The translations under genes were made by a program, and so were the position numbers. The notes beneath the pieces were generated by a model. The model made no database searches, was not told the DNA's origin, and was given only the letters and a program-made list of their open reading frames with translations. A stretch of DNA of 64,000 nt from Dinghuibacter sp035492835 (lineage in GTDB: Bacteria > Bacteroidota > Bacteroidia > Chitinophagales > Chitinophagaceae): positions 17,734 to 81,733 of the forward strand of contig NZ_DATJIY010000181.1 of NCBI RefSeq assembly GCF_035492835.1, in the 5' to 3' direction. Below, one piece after another: positions 40,718 to 48,527 of this stretch (positions within the stretch are counted from its first letter, which is position 1; each line of letters starts with the position of its first letter).

Positions 40718-42109
40718 ATGTCCACAACCACCGCACTGGCGCCCAAGCCCAAACTTACCTTCTGGCAGATATGGAACATGAGCTTCGGATTCCTGGGGAT
40801 CCAGTTCGGGTTTGCCCTCCAGAATTCCAACGCAAGCGGTATCCTGCGGAACTATGGGGCGGACGTGGAGCACCTTTCCTGGTTCTGGATCGCCGCGCCG
40901 CTGATAGGCATGATCGTACAGCCCATCGTCGGCCACTACAGCGACCGCACCTGGAACCGGCTGGGGCGCAGGAAACCCTTTTTCTTGACAGGTTCGATCC
41001 TTTCCGCCAGCGCTCTTGCGCTCATGCCTAACGCGGGCTGGCTGGGGAGCGGGGCCTCTTTGGTACTGATCGGAGCCGGTTTCCTGATGATCATGGACGC
41101 CTGTTTCAACCTGTCCATGGAACCATTCCGGGCCCTGGTGGCGGACAACCTGCCGGACAGCCAGCGCACCCTCGGTTTTTCGGTCCAGACCTGTCTGATC
41201 GGCGCGGGCGCGGTGGTCGGCTCCTGGTTGCCCTGGGTCCTGTATAACTGGCTCCACATCTCCCATGACGCGGCGGCGGGCGTGGTGGCCGCCAACGTCA
41301 AGCTGGCATTTTATATCGGGGCCGCGGTATTCATCCTCGCCATTTTGTGGACGCTGGCCACGACCAAGGAATATCCCCCGGCGGAATACGAACGCTACCA
41401 CGGCAAAGGAGAGGTGGAGCACCTCGGCCTGGCCGCTATCTTCAAGGACTTCCGCCGTATGCCCAGGACCATGCGGCAACTGGGGCTCGTCCAGTTCTTT
41501 TCCTGGTTCTCGCTCTTCGGGATGTGGGTTTTCACCACGGACACGATCGCCACCCACATCTTCCACCTTCCCATCACCGACAAAAGCTCCAGCCAGTACC
41601 GGGATGCCCAGGACTGGACCGGTATCATATTCGGAATTTACAACCTGGTTTCGGCAGGTTACGCCCTGGTGCTCCCCTGGATAGCGGGAAAGATCGGCCG
41701 CAAACGGACCCATGCGCTGTCGCTGGCCATCGGGGGGATCGGGCTGGTATCGATATTCTTTGCCCCTAATAAGGAGTTCCTCATCGGGTCCATGGTCTGC
41801 GTCGGCATCGCCTGGGCGAGCATCCTGGCGATGCCTTATGTGATCCTGTCGAGCTCGATCCCCCCGGGGAAAATGGGTATTTACATGGGGTTGTTCAACT
41901 TCTTTATCACCATCCCGCAAATCCTGAACGGTATTGTCGGGGGACCCCTGGTCAAATATGTCTATCACGACCAGCCGGTGTACGCGTTGGTGCTGGCGGG
42001 CATCTTCATGTTGTGCGCTTCGCTGAGCGTCATCTACGTGTACGACCCGGTGGACATCGCGCTCAGCCAAAACAGAAAACGGAAAAAATCGGAACATGCG
42101 CCTCATTAA
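40718..42109 (+). CDS. MFS sugar transporter, SLC45-like
   Basis: Probable cytoplasmic-membrane importer of maltose, sucrose or short maltodextrins. The 463-residue protein has 12 transmembrane helices; SDRTWNRLGRRKPFFLTG is the loop 2-3 RxGRR(K/R)P motif typical of SLC45/sucrose:proton symporters and GPH carriers. DACFNLSMEPFRALVADNLP in TM4 is also characteristic. It overlaps the downstream GH13 gene by 14 bases, which links it to alpha-glucan use. The ATG at 40718 is preferred over a TTG two codons earlier. Confidence 0.85.
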   Translation: MSTTTALAPKPKLTFWQIWNMSFGFLGIQFGFALQNSNASGILRNYGADVEHLSWFWIAAPLIGMIVQPIVGHYSDRTWNRLGRRKPFFLTGSILSASALALMPNAGWLGSGASLVLIGAGFLMIMDACFNLSMEPFRALVADNLPDSQRTLGFSVQTCLIGAGAVVGSWLPWVLYNWLHISHDAAAGVVAANVKLAFYIGAAVFILAILWTLATTKEYPPAEYERYHGKGEVEHLGLAAIFKDFRRMPRTMRQLGLVQFFSWFSLFGMWVFTTDTIATHIFHLPITDKSSSQYRDAQDWTGIIFGIYNLVSAGYALVLPWIAGKIGRKRTHALSLAIGGIGLVSIFFAPNKEFLIGSMVCVGIAWASILAMPYVILSSSIPPGKMGIYMGLFNFFITIPQILNGIVGGPLVKYVYHDQPVYALVLAGIFMLCASLSVIYVYDPVDIALSQNRKRKKSEHAPH

Positions 42110-44006
42110 CTTTCGCGCCGTCCGGGCATACGCCCTACCGGCTTGCGCTTTGGTAGCGCTTACGATCCGCGCGGCCGCGCAAAACCAGGTCATCACCCTC
42201 AACCCGGGACCCCGGGCGCCCGAGGTAAAGGTCAACCCGCTCAACTGGTGGGTTGGTATGAAGGACCGCGACGTGCAGCTCATGCTCTATGCGCCGGGTA
42301 TCGGGAAAACGAAACCGCAGCTCACCGCTTACACCGGCGTCGCCATCAAGGCCACGCATACGGTCGAGAACCCCAACTATCTTTTTGTCGACCTGGACAT
42401 TGCGCCGGCCGCAAAACCGGGCGTTCTGCACTTTCAACTGGCGCACGGCGGCGCCTTGGGCGCCAGGTCATACACGCTGGACTATACCCTCAAGGCCCTC
42501 GACCCGGCGGACGGTGTCTCCCGCATCCAGGGCGTCACCAATAAGGACTTTGTCTACCTGCTGATGCCCGACCGCTTTGCCAACGGGGATCCCGCCAACG
42601 ACGTGGTTCCCGGCATGCGCGACACCGTGGTCCGCAGCGATAAACCGAACGAGCGGCACGGGGGTGACCTCAAAGGCGTCGAGGACCACCTCGGTTATCT
42701 GAAGGACCTGGGCATCACAACCGTTTGGATGACGCCGGTCAACGAGAACGACATGCCCAGCGGCAGCTACCACGGGTACGCCATCACCGACCAATACCAG
42801 GTGGACCGGCGCTTTGGCGGCAACGAGGCGTATGCGTCGCTGTCCAAAGCGCTCCATCAAAAAAATATGAAGCTGATACAGGACGGCGTCTACAACCATA
42901 TCGGCTCCTCTCACTGGACCGTCCTCGACCCGCCCATGAAGGACTGGCTCAACCAATGGCCGCAATACACAAACACCAGCTATAAGGTAGAGCCGCTGGT
43001 CGATCCGTACGCGTCCGCCATCGACCGCCGCAAGACCGTCGAGGGGTGGTTTGTGAAGTCCATGCCGGACCTCAACCAAAGGAATCCTTACGTCAGCCGC
43101 TACCTGATCGAATACGCGCTCTGGACGACCGAGACCTATGGCGTGGATGGCTGGCGGGTCGATACCTGGTTCTACAGCGACCGGGCGTTCCTCAACGATA
43201 TAAACGCCGCCCTTGTCCGCCAGTTCCCCCGCATCACGATGTTCGGGGAGGTTTGGGTCGGCACCGTCGCCGAGGCGGCCTACTTTTGCCAGAACAACCT
43301 CGACGTCCCGTACAAGCCCAACCTCCAGGGCGTCGTGGACTTCAATGTCTGCTGGGGTATGCAGAACGCCCTGCGCCACGACGGCAACCCCGAACAGCTG
43401 TACAGCACGCTGGCCCAGGATTTCCTGTACAAGAACCCCACCCGGAACTGCATCATGCTCGACAACCACGACATGGACCGGTTTCCCTCCATCGTCGACA
43501 CGAACCTCGATCGCTATAAAATGGGTTTCGCGTGGCTGTTGACGCTCCGCGGCATCCCCGAAATGTATTACGGGGACGAGCTCATGATGACGGGGCTCAA
43601 AAAAGACGGCGATGGCGCGCTGCGAAAGGACTTCCCCGGCGGCTGGCCGGGTGACGACACCAACAAGTTTGTCGCCGCGGGCCGGACGCCACAGGAACAG
43701 GAAGCCTTTTCCTATGTCCGCACCCTGGCGCAATACCGGCGGCATTCCACCGCGCTGACAACGGGCAAGCTCATGCAGTACGCCCCGGTCGAAGGCGTCT
43801 ACGTCTATTTCCGCTACGACGCACAGCAAACCGTGATGGTGGTGGCCAACACCGGCGACCACGAGCAGACACTGGACACGCAGCGCTACGCGGAACGGAC
43901 GGCCGGGTTTTCGGCCGGTCGCGACGTGCTCACCGCCTCCGACAAACCGTTGGCGGGGTTGACGATCGGCGCCCACCAGACGCTTGTAATGGAACTAAAG
44001 CGCTAA
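42096..44006 (+). CDS. Exported GH13 cyclomaltodextrinase/neopullulanase-like enzyme
   Basis: Cleaves alpha-1,4 (and possibly alpha-1,6) linkages in maltodextrins or cyclodextrins in the periplasm, probably feeding the transporter encoded just upstream. The 636-residue protein has a signal peptide (about 1-29, TIRAAAQNQ), an N-terminal beta-sandwich of the cyclomaltodextrinase-N kind (about 30-125), the barrel (about 140-540) and a C-terminal beta domain. Catalytic residues: Asp in VDGWRVDTW, Glu in MFGEVWVG and Asp in LDNHDMDRF. Resembles SusA-type enzymes. The gene tail overlaps cobA (convergent) by 12 bases. Confidence 0.9.
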   Translation: MRLINFRAVRAYALPACALVALTIRAAAQNQVITLNPGPRAPEVKVNPLNWWVGMKDRDVQLMLYAPGIGKTKPQLTAYTGVAIKATHTVENPNYLFVDLDIAPAAKPGVLHFQLAHGGALGARSYTLDYTLKALDPADGVSRIQGVTNKDFVYLLMPDRFANGDPANDVVPGMRDTVVRSDKPNERHGGDLKGVEDHLGYLKDLGITTVWMTPVNENDMPSGSYHGYAITDQYQVDRRFGGNEAYASLSKALHQKNMKLIQDGVYNHIGSSHWTVLDPPMKDWLNQWPQYTNTSYKVEPLVDPYASAIDRRKTVEGWFVKSMPDLNQRNPYVSRYLIEYALWTTETYGVDGWRVDTWFYSDRAFLNDINAALVRQFPRITMFGEVWVGTVAEAAYFCQNNLDVPYKPNLQGVVDFNVCWGMQNALRHDGNPEQLYSTLAQDFLYKNPTRNCIMLDNHDMDRFPSIVDTNLDRYKMGFAWLLTLRGIPEMYYGDELMMTGLKKDGDGALRKDFPGGWPGDDTNKFVAAGRTPQEQEAFSYVRTLAQYRRHSTALTTGKLMQYAPVEGVYVYFRYDAQQTVMVVANTGDHEQTLDTQRYAERTAGFSAGRDVLTASDKPLAGLTIGAHQTLVMELKR

Positions 44007-44702
44007 CCCTGCCACGGCACCGATCACGATGATCGCAGGGTGCGTCAGGCCAGCCCCCGTGGCCATCGCCGCCAGCTCACGGACCGCGCCGACGACCTTG
44101 CGTTGCTGGGGCAGCGAGGCGTGCTGGATGATCGCCGCGGGCATATCGCCCTTGCCTTCCGATACGTATACCGAGGCGATCTCGGCCAGTTTTTTCATCC
44201 CCATATAAATCACGACGGTGGCGTGTGAGGCCAGCGCGAGCCGTAGGTCCGCGGACAATGCGCCGTCTTTTTTGGTGCCGGTGACGATCCAGACGCTTTC
44301 CGCCAGGTCCCGGTGGGTGAGGGGGATGTCCTCCAAACCGACGGCCTGCATGCTCGTGATCCCCGGTATGTAGCTGGCCGGGATGCCGTGGGCACGGGCA
44401 AAAAGGATTTCTTCCATGCCGCGGCCAAATATAAATGGATCGCCTCCTTTAAGCCGGACAACGACGGCGCCCCCGCGGGCATGGTCCAGGATCAGCTGGT
44501 GGATGTCCTCCTGGGGCGTGTACTCGCCATACGGTTTTTTTCCAACATATATATGCAGGCAATCCGGACGCGCATGTTCCAGCAATACCCGGTTGATCAG
44601 GTTGTCGTACAGGATCACCGTAGCCCGGCCCAGGGCTTTCAAGGCCTTAAGGGTAATCAATTCAGGGTCGCCCGGGCCAGCGCCAACGACAATAAGCTCC
44701 AT
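43995..44702 (-). CDS. cobA: Uroporphyrinogen-III C-methyltransferase
   Basis: Dimethylates uroporphyrinogen III to precorrin-2 using SAM, the entry to siroheme (cofactor of NirB) and cobalamin. The 235-residue SUMT domain shows VVGAGPGDPELITLKA (3-18), RLKGGDPFIFGRG (about 84-96) and THRDLAESVWIVTG. It is the stand-alone form without CysG's dehydrogenase/chelatase part. Divergent from nirB with 186 bases between, which supports a role in nitrite reduction rather than cobalamin. Confidence 0.93.
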   Translation of the reverse strand: MELIVVGAGPGDPELITLKALKALGRATVILYDNLINRVLLEHARPDCLHIYVGKKPYGEYTPQEDIHQLILDHARGGAVVVRLKGGDPFIFGRGMEEILFARAHGIPASYIPGITSMQAVGLEDIPLTHRDLAESVWIVTGTKKDGALSADLRLALASHATVVIYMGMKKLAEIASVYVSEGKGDMPAAIIQHASLPQQRKVVGAVRELAAMATGAGLTHPAIIVIGAVAGLAL

Positions 44703-44743
44703 ATTATAATATATTATATGTAATTAAAATAGGCCAATTGACC

Positions 44744-44751
44744 CAAAAATA
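44744..44751 (-). promoter_or_regulatory. -7 promoter element of cobA
   Basis: TATTTTTG on the minus strand matches TAnnTTTG exactly and lies 42 bases upstream of the cobA ATG. No convincing -33 TTG is seen. Confidence 0.4.
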
Positions 44752-44818
44752 ATGATGAGAATATGATTTTAATCGTAATTTATTTGTAGTATTACAGTAT
44801 GGGAAAATATATTTAAAA

Positions 44819-44853
44819 CACAAATATGTTGGGTCGCAGCCGGCATATTTGTG
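44819..44853. promoter_or_regulatory. Perfect 10-base inverted repeat between cobA and nirB
   Basis: CACAAATATG (44819-44828) and CATATTTGTG (44844-44853) with a 15-base spacer that is GC-rich inside otherwise AT-rich DNA. Each arm contains CATATTTG, seven of eight matches to the -7 consensus in outward orientations, so it could be two divergent promoters as well as an operator. Confidence 0.5.
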
Positions 44854-44865
44854 AATTTTTTTGAA

Positions 44866-44886
44866 AATCGCTTGATACACTTAAAA
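44866..44886 (+). promoter_or_regulatory. 21-base element upstream of nirB, shared with narK
   Basis: AATCGCTTGA-TAC-ACTTAAAA, ending two bases before the nirB ATG. The same element with identical spacing lies upstream of narK (48499-48519). Candidate regulatory site of the nitrate island. Confidence 0.6.
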
Positions 44887-44888
44887 TT

Positions 44889-47381
44889 ATGCTCATGGCA
44901 GCGGATGCTATGCCCGTCGTTGTCGTCGTCGGCAACGGGATGGTCGGTTATAAATTCTGTGAGAAGATGTTGGGGCGCAAGGCCCCCTTCCGCCTGGTCG
45001 TTTTTGGGGAAGAGCCCCGCCCGGCCTATGACCGGGTACACCTGAGCGCCTATTTTGACGGCAAAACGGAAGAGGACCTTCGCATGGCGCCGGCGGACTG
45101 GTATGACGAGCAGCATATCGCGCTGTATACCGGCGACCCCATCGTCCGGATCGACCGGGCCCGCAAAACGGTCCATTCCCTTAAAGGCCAGTCGGTTTCC
45201 TACGACTACCTGGTGCTGGCCACCGGGTCTTCCGCTTTTGTGCCCCAAATCCCCGGTGTGGAGGGGCAGGGCGTCTTTGTCTACCGGACCCTGGAGGACC
45301 TCGACATGATCCGCGAATATGCGCGTAAGGCGCGCACGGGTGCGGTCCTCGGCGGCGGCCTCCTGGGTCTGGAAGCCGCCAAGGCCCTGCTGGACCTGGG
45401 CCTGGAGGAGACCCACGTGGTTGAATTTGCGCCCCGGCTGATGCCGCGCCAGATCGACGCCGGCGGGAGCGCGGCGTTGCAAAGGCAACTGGAGAGCCTC
45501 GGACTCCAGATACACCTCGGCCGGCAGACCAAAGAGATCACCGACGGCGGTCTCGTGTTCGCCGATGGCGCGACGCTGGACACCGACATGCTGGTGATTT
45601 CCGCCGGTATACGTCCCCGTGACGAGCTCGCCCGGCAGGCCGGTCTGGTGACGGGGCCGCGTGGCGGTATACTGGTGGACGATACCCTCCGGACCAGCGA
45701 TCCGTTTATTTTCGGTATTGGCGAATGCGTGCTCCATAATGACATGATCTACGGCCTGGTCGCGCCGGGTTACGAAATGGCCGACGTGGTGGCGTCCCGG
45801 TTGTGCGGGAGCCCCAAGCGGTTCCTGGGCTTCGACATGAGCACCAAGCTCAAATTGATCGGCGTCGACGTGGCCAGCTTCGGGGACCCGCACGCGGAAG
45901 GGACCGACGTGCGCGCCCTGACCTACGAAGATACCTACGCCGGCGTTTATAAGCGCATCAACATCACCCGGGACGGCAAACACCTGCTGGGCGGTATCCT
46001 GGTTGGCGACGCGGGTGCGTATAACCTGCTCCACCAGACGACCGTCAATAAGATCGTGCTGCCGCCGAACCCAGAGGACCTCATCCTGGGCGCCCGAGGC
46101 GGCAGCGAAGCCGCGGGGTTGATGGACCTGCCGGACGACGCGGTCATTTGTTCCTGCGAGGGCGTGACCAAACAAAGCATCTGCTCCGCGGTCAGAGAAG
46201 GGAGCGTGCGCGGTATCGACGCCATGAAAAAGTGCACCCGCGCCGGCACCGGCTGCGGCGGCTGTGTGCCGATGGTCAAGGACCTGATCACCGAAACCAT
46301 GAAGGCGGAAGGGCTGTACGTCAAGACGGTGCTATGCGAGCACTTCGACTACTCCCGCCAGGAGCTGCTCGACCTGGTCCGCCTGAACGAGCTCACTTCC
46401 TACGAGGCGGTCCTCGACCGTTTCGGGCACGGGGACGGCTGCGAGGTGTGCAAGCCCGCGGTGGCGTCCATCCTGGCCAGCCTTTGGAACGACCTTATCC
46501 TGAAACAGGATACCATACAGGACAGCAACGACCGTTTTCTGGCGAATATCCAAAAGGGAGGGACTTATTCGGTCGTACCCCGCATCCCCGGGGGCGAAAT
46601 CACCCCGGACAAGCTGATCGTGCTGGGTGAAGTAGCCAGGAAGTACGGACTCTATACCAAGATCACAGGTGGTCAGCGGATCGACCTGTTCGGGGCGCAC
46701 GTCGGCGACCTGCCGGCGATCTGGCGGGAGCTTATCGCGGCGGGTTTTGAAAGCGGCCATGCCTACGGGAAGGCGTTGCGGACGGTGAAGAGCTGTGTAG
46801 GCAGCACCTGGTGCCGTTTCGGGCTGCACGACAGCGTCAGCTTCGCGATCGAGATCGAAAACCGGTACAAGGGGTTGCGCGCGCCGCACAAGCTCAAGGG
46901 CGGCGTTTCCGGCTGTATCCGCGAATGCGCCGAGGCCAGGGGAAAAGACTTCGGTATCATCGCCACCGAAAAGGGCTGGAACCTCTACGTTTGCGGGAAC
47001 GGGGGTTCCAAGCCCGCCCACGCCCAGCTCCTGGCCTCCGACGTGGACAAGGAGACGTGCATACGCTACCTCGATCGTTTCCTGATGTTCTATATCCGCA
47101 CCGCCGACCCGTTGACGCGCACGTCGGTGTGGCTCTCGAAAATGGAGGGGGGTATGAGCTACCTCCGCAGCGTCGTAGTAAACGACAGCCTGGGGATCGG
47201 CGGTGAGCTGGAGGCGGCGATGGACCAACACGTAGCGACCTATCGGTGCGAATGGAAGGCGGCCATCGAAGATCCCGCGATGGAACGGCGTTTTGCGCAC
47301 TTTGTCAACGCGCCCGGTGAAAGGGACCCCACGGTAGCCATGCAGCCGCTCCGGGACCAGGTCCGGGCAAAAGAATGGTAA
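44889..47381 (+). CDS. nirB: Nitrite reductase (NADH) large subunit
   Basis: Reduces nitrite to ammonium with NADH. The 830-residue protein has an N-terminal FAD/NAD domain (about 8-315, VVVVGNGMVGYKF and AVLGGGLLGLEAAKAL), two BFD-like [2Fe-2S] segments (CSCEGVTKQ plus TGCGGC at about 421-460, and GDGCEVCKP near 515), and the sulfite/nitrite reductase domain (about 555-800). Siroheme-[4Fe-4S] cysteines are in CVGSTWC (about 636-642) and GCIREC (about 676-680). The start could also be the ATG two codons later. It overlaps nirD by seven bases; siroheme supply by divergent cobA fits. Confidence 0.95.
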   Translation: MLMAADAMPVVVVVGNGMVGYKFCEKMLGRKAPFRLVVFGEEPRPAYDRVHLSAYFDGKTEEDLRMAPADWYDEQHIALYTGDPIVRIDRARKTVHSLKGQSVSYDYLVLATGSSAFVPQIPGVEGQGVFVYRTLEDLDMIREYARKARTGAVLGGGLLGLEAAKALLDLGLEETHVVEFAPRLMPRQIDAGGSAALQRQLESLGLQIHLGRQTKEITDGGLVFADGATLDTDMLVISAGIRPRDELARQAGLVTGPRGGILVDDTLRTSDPFIFGIGECVLHNDMIYGLVAPGYEMADVVASRLCGSPKRFLGFDMSTKLKLIGVDVASFGDPHAEGTDVRALTYEDTYAGVYKRINITRDGKHLLGGILVGDAGAYNLLHQTTVNKIVLPPNPEDLILGARGGSEAAGLMDLPDDAVICSCEGVTKQSICSAVREGSVRGIDAMKKCTRAGTGCGGCVPMVKDLITETMKAEGLYVKTVLCEHFDYSRQELLDLVRLNELTSYEAVLDRFGHGDGCEVCKPAVASILASLWNDLILKQDTIQDSNDRFLANIQKGGTYSVVPRIPGGEITPDKLIVLGEVARKYGLYTKITGGQRIDLFGAHVGDLPAIWRELIAAGFESGHAYGKALRTVKSCVGSTWCRFGLHDSVSFAIEIENRYKGLRAPHKLKGGVSGCIRECAEARGKDFGIIATEKGWNLYVCGNGGSKPAHAQLLASDVDKETCIRYLDRFLMFYIRTADPLTRTSVWLSKMEGGMSYLRSVVVNDSLGIGGELEAAMDQHVATYRCEWKAAIEDPAMERRFAHFVNAPGERDPTVAMQPLRDQVRAKEW

Positions 47382-47749
47382 ACAATCAGTATATGGAGAC
47401 TGCAATAGCAACCCGGTGGTGGTATGCCTGCCATACCGAGGACGTGCCCGAGAACGGGGGCGCCTGTGTCAAGCGGGGAGAAGATCAGATCGCGGTATTC
47501 AATTTTACGCGCCGGGGGGAATGGTATGCTACCGATAACCAGTGCCCGCACAAGCAACAGATGGCGCTGTCGAGGGGTATGATCGGGAGCGCGGGGCCGT
47601 CTTGCGAGCCAAAAGTGGCTTGTCCGTTCCACAAGAAGACCTTCTCGTTGGTCAGCGGGGAATGCCTGGAGGAAGAGCCTTACCGGCTACGGACGTACCC
47701 GGTCAGGATCCATGACGGGAAGGTTTATATTGGGGTCGATGAGGCGTAG
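47375..47749 (+). CDS. nirD: Nitrite reductase (NADH) small subunit, Rieske-type
   Basis: Partner of NirB; 124 residues with a Rieske fold. Both halves of the cluster motif are present, CPHKQQMALSRG and CPFHKKTF (C-x-H and C-x2-H), so a [2Fe-2S] cluster is possible, unlike the Escherichia coli subunit, which lacks these ligands. The ATG at 47375 overlaps the nirB stop; the internal ATG at 47393 would give the more usual N-terminus. The last 63 bases overlap the convergent Crp/Fnr gene. Confidence 0.9.
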   Translation: MVNNQYMETAIATRWWYACHTEDVPENGGACVKRGEDQIAVFNFTRRGEWYATDNQCPHKQQMALSRGMIGSAGPSCEPKVACPFHKKTFSLVSGECLEEEPYRLRTYPVRIHDGKVYIGVDEA

Positions 47750-48418
47750 CCGCTCCGGATCCAGCAGGCGGATGTCCTTGCCGTTGAGGGCGACGAGCTC
47801 TTCGCGGACGAGCTCGTTCATGATCCGGAATACGGTTTCGTAGGTCGTCCCGGTAAACGAAGCCAGGTCCTGGCGGCTCAGGTTAAATGCGATGGTGCCG
47901 TCCGGCGTGGCGCCAAAAGTATCCCGGAGGGTGAGCAGCGCCTGGACGACCCGCCCCTTGACCTGCATATGGGCGAGGTTACGCATCCGTTTCTCGGAGT
48001 CCTGGAGCTCGCTGGCAAAAAAGTGGAGAAGGGCGTGGATAAAGTCGTAATTGGTGCGGAGGCTGGCGTCGAAAAAGCTCAGGTCTATAAAACAAAGCAG
48101 GGAGGGGGAAAGGGCCGTCGCCGATATGGGGTATACGGTGTCCTTGCCGAGCCCCCGGTGGCCCACGACGTCACCCGCGGTAGCGAACCGGAGGATCAGT
48201 TCCTTTTCATCGTCCCATTGCTTGTGCACTTTGACGACGCCGTTGTGGACAAAGAATATACCGTTGACCGGGTCTCCTTCGGTAAAAATGACTTCGCCTT
48301 TTTTGACCTCGAGGTTGGTGCGATGCGCGGCGATAGCAGGATTCCATTCGGGAAGGCAATGCTGGCAAAGGAAACAGCTTTTGAGGTCACACGAATTACG
48401 ATTTTTTTTAATAGCCAT
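47687..48418 (-). CDS. Crp/Fnr-family regulator with N-terminal Cys cluster
   Basis: Transcription regulator of 243 residues: N-terminal SCDLKSCFLCQHC (Cys10, 15, 18, 21), cyclic-nucleotide-like effector fold (about 30-150, VKKGEVIFTEGDPVNGIFFV) and a C-terminal winged helix (about 165-240) with the recognition segment LSRQDLASFTGTTYETVFRIMNEL. The Cys cluster resembles, without copying, the FNR N-terminal ligands, so an oxygen- or NO-labile iron-sulfur cluster is plausible. Its position inside the nitrate island makes nirB and narK likely targets. Start at ATG 48418; a longer frame runs into the narK promoter region. Confidence 0.87.
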   Translation of the reverse strand: MAIKKNRNSCDLKSCFLCQHCLPEWNPAIAAHRTNLEVKKGEVIFTEGDPVNGIFFVHNGVVKVHKQWDDEKELILRFATAGDVVGHRGLGKDTVYPISATALSPSLLCFIDLSFFDASLRTNYDFIHALLHFFASELQDSEKRMRNLAHMQVKGRVVQALLTLRDTFGATPDGTIAFNLSRQDLASFTGTTYETVFRIMNELVREELVALNGKDIRLLDPERLRLIDPNINLPVMDPDRVRP

Positions 48419-48448
48419 ATAATGATTGGTTGTTATGTGAATTGCCCC

Positions 48449-48486
48449 AAAAAACCCCGCCTGGGAGTCGCAGTCCGTCGGCGGGG
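48449..48486 (-). terminator. Intrinsic-terminator-like hairpin in the leader of the Crp/Fnr gene
   Basis: Read on the minus strand: CCCCGCC, an 18-base loop, GGCGGGG, then TTTTTT. It lies 30 bases upstream of the regulator's start codon, in the divergent region with narK. It could stop transcripts entering from the narK side or attenuate the regulator's own leader. Confidence 0.55.
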
Positions 48487-48498
48487 GGATGTGTTTCA

Positions 48499-48519
48499 AA
48501 TCGCTTGAACAACTTAAAA
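48499..48519 (+). promoter_or_regulatory. 21-base element upstream of narK, shared with nirB
   Basis: AATCGCTTGA-ACA-ACTTAAAA, ending eight bases before the narK ATG; 18 defined positions are identical to the nirB copy. Here the first part also forms a small inverted repeat, TTCAA-ATCGC-TTGAA. Confidence 0.6.
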
Positions 48520-48527
48520 CCAATCAA

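Noticed and set aside
44861..44880. Standard FNR box before nirB
   Set aside because: TTGAAAATCGCTTGA lacks the TTGAT-N4-ATCAA symmetry; the 21-base element shared with narK explains the site better.
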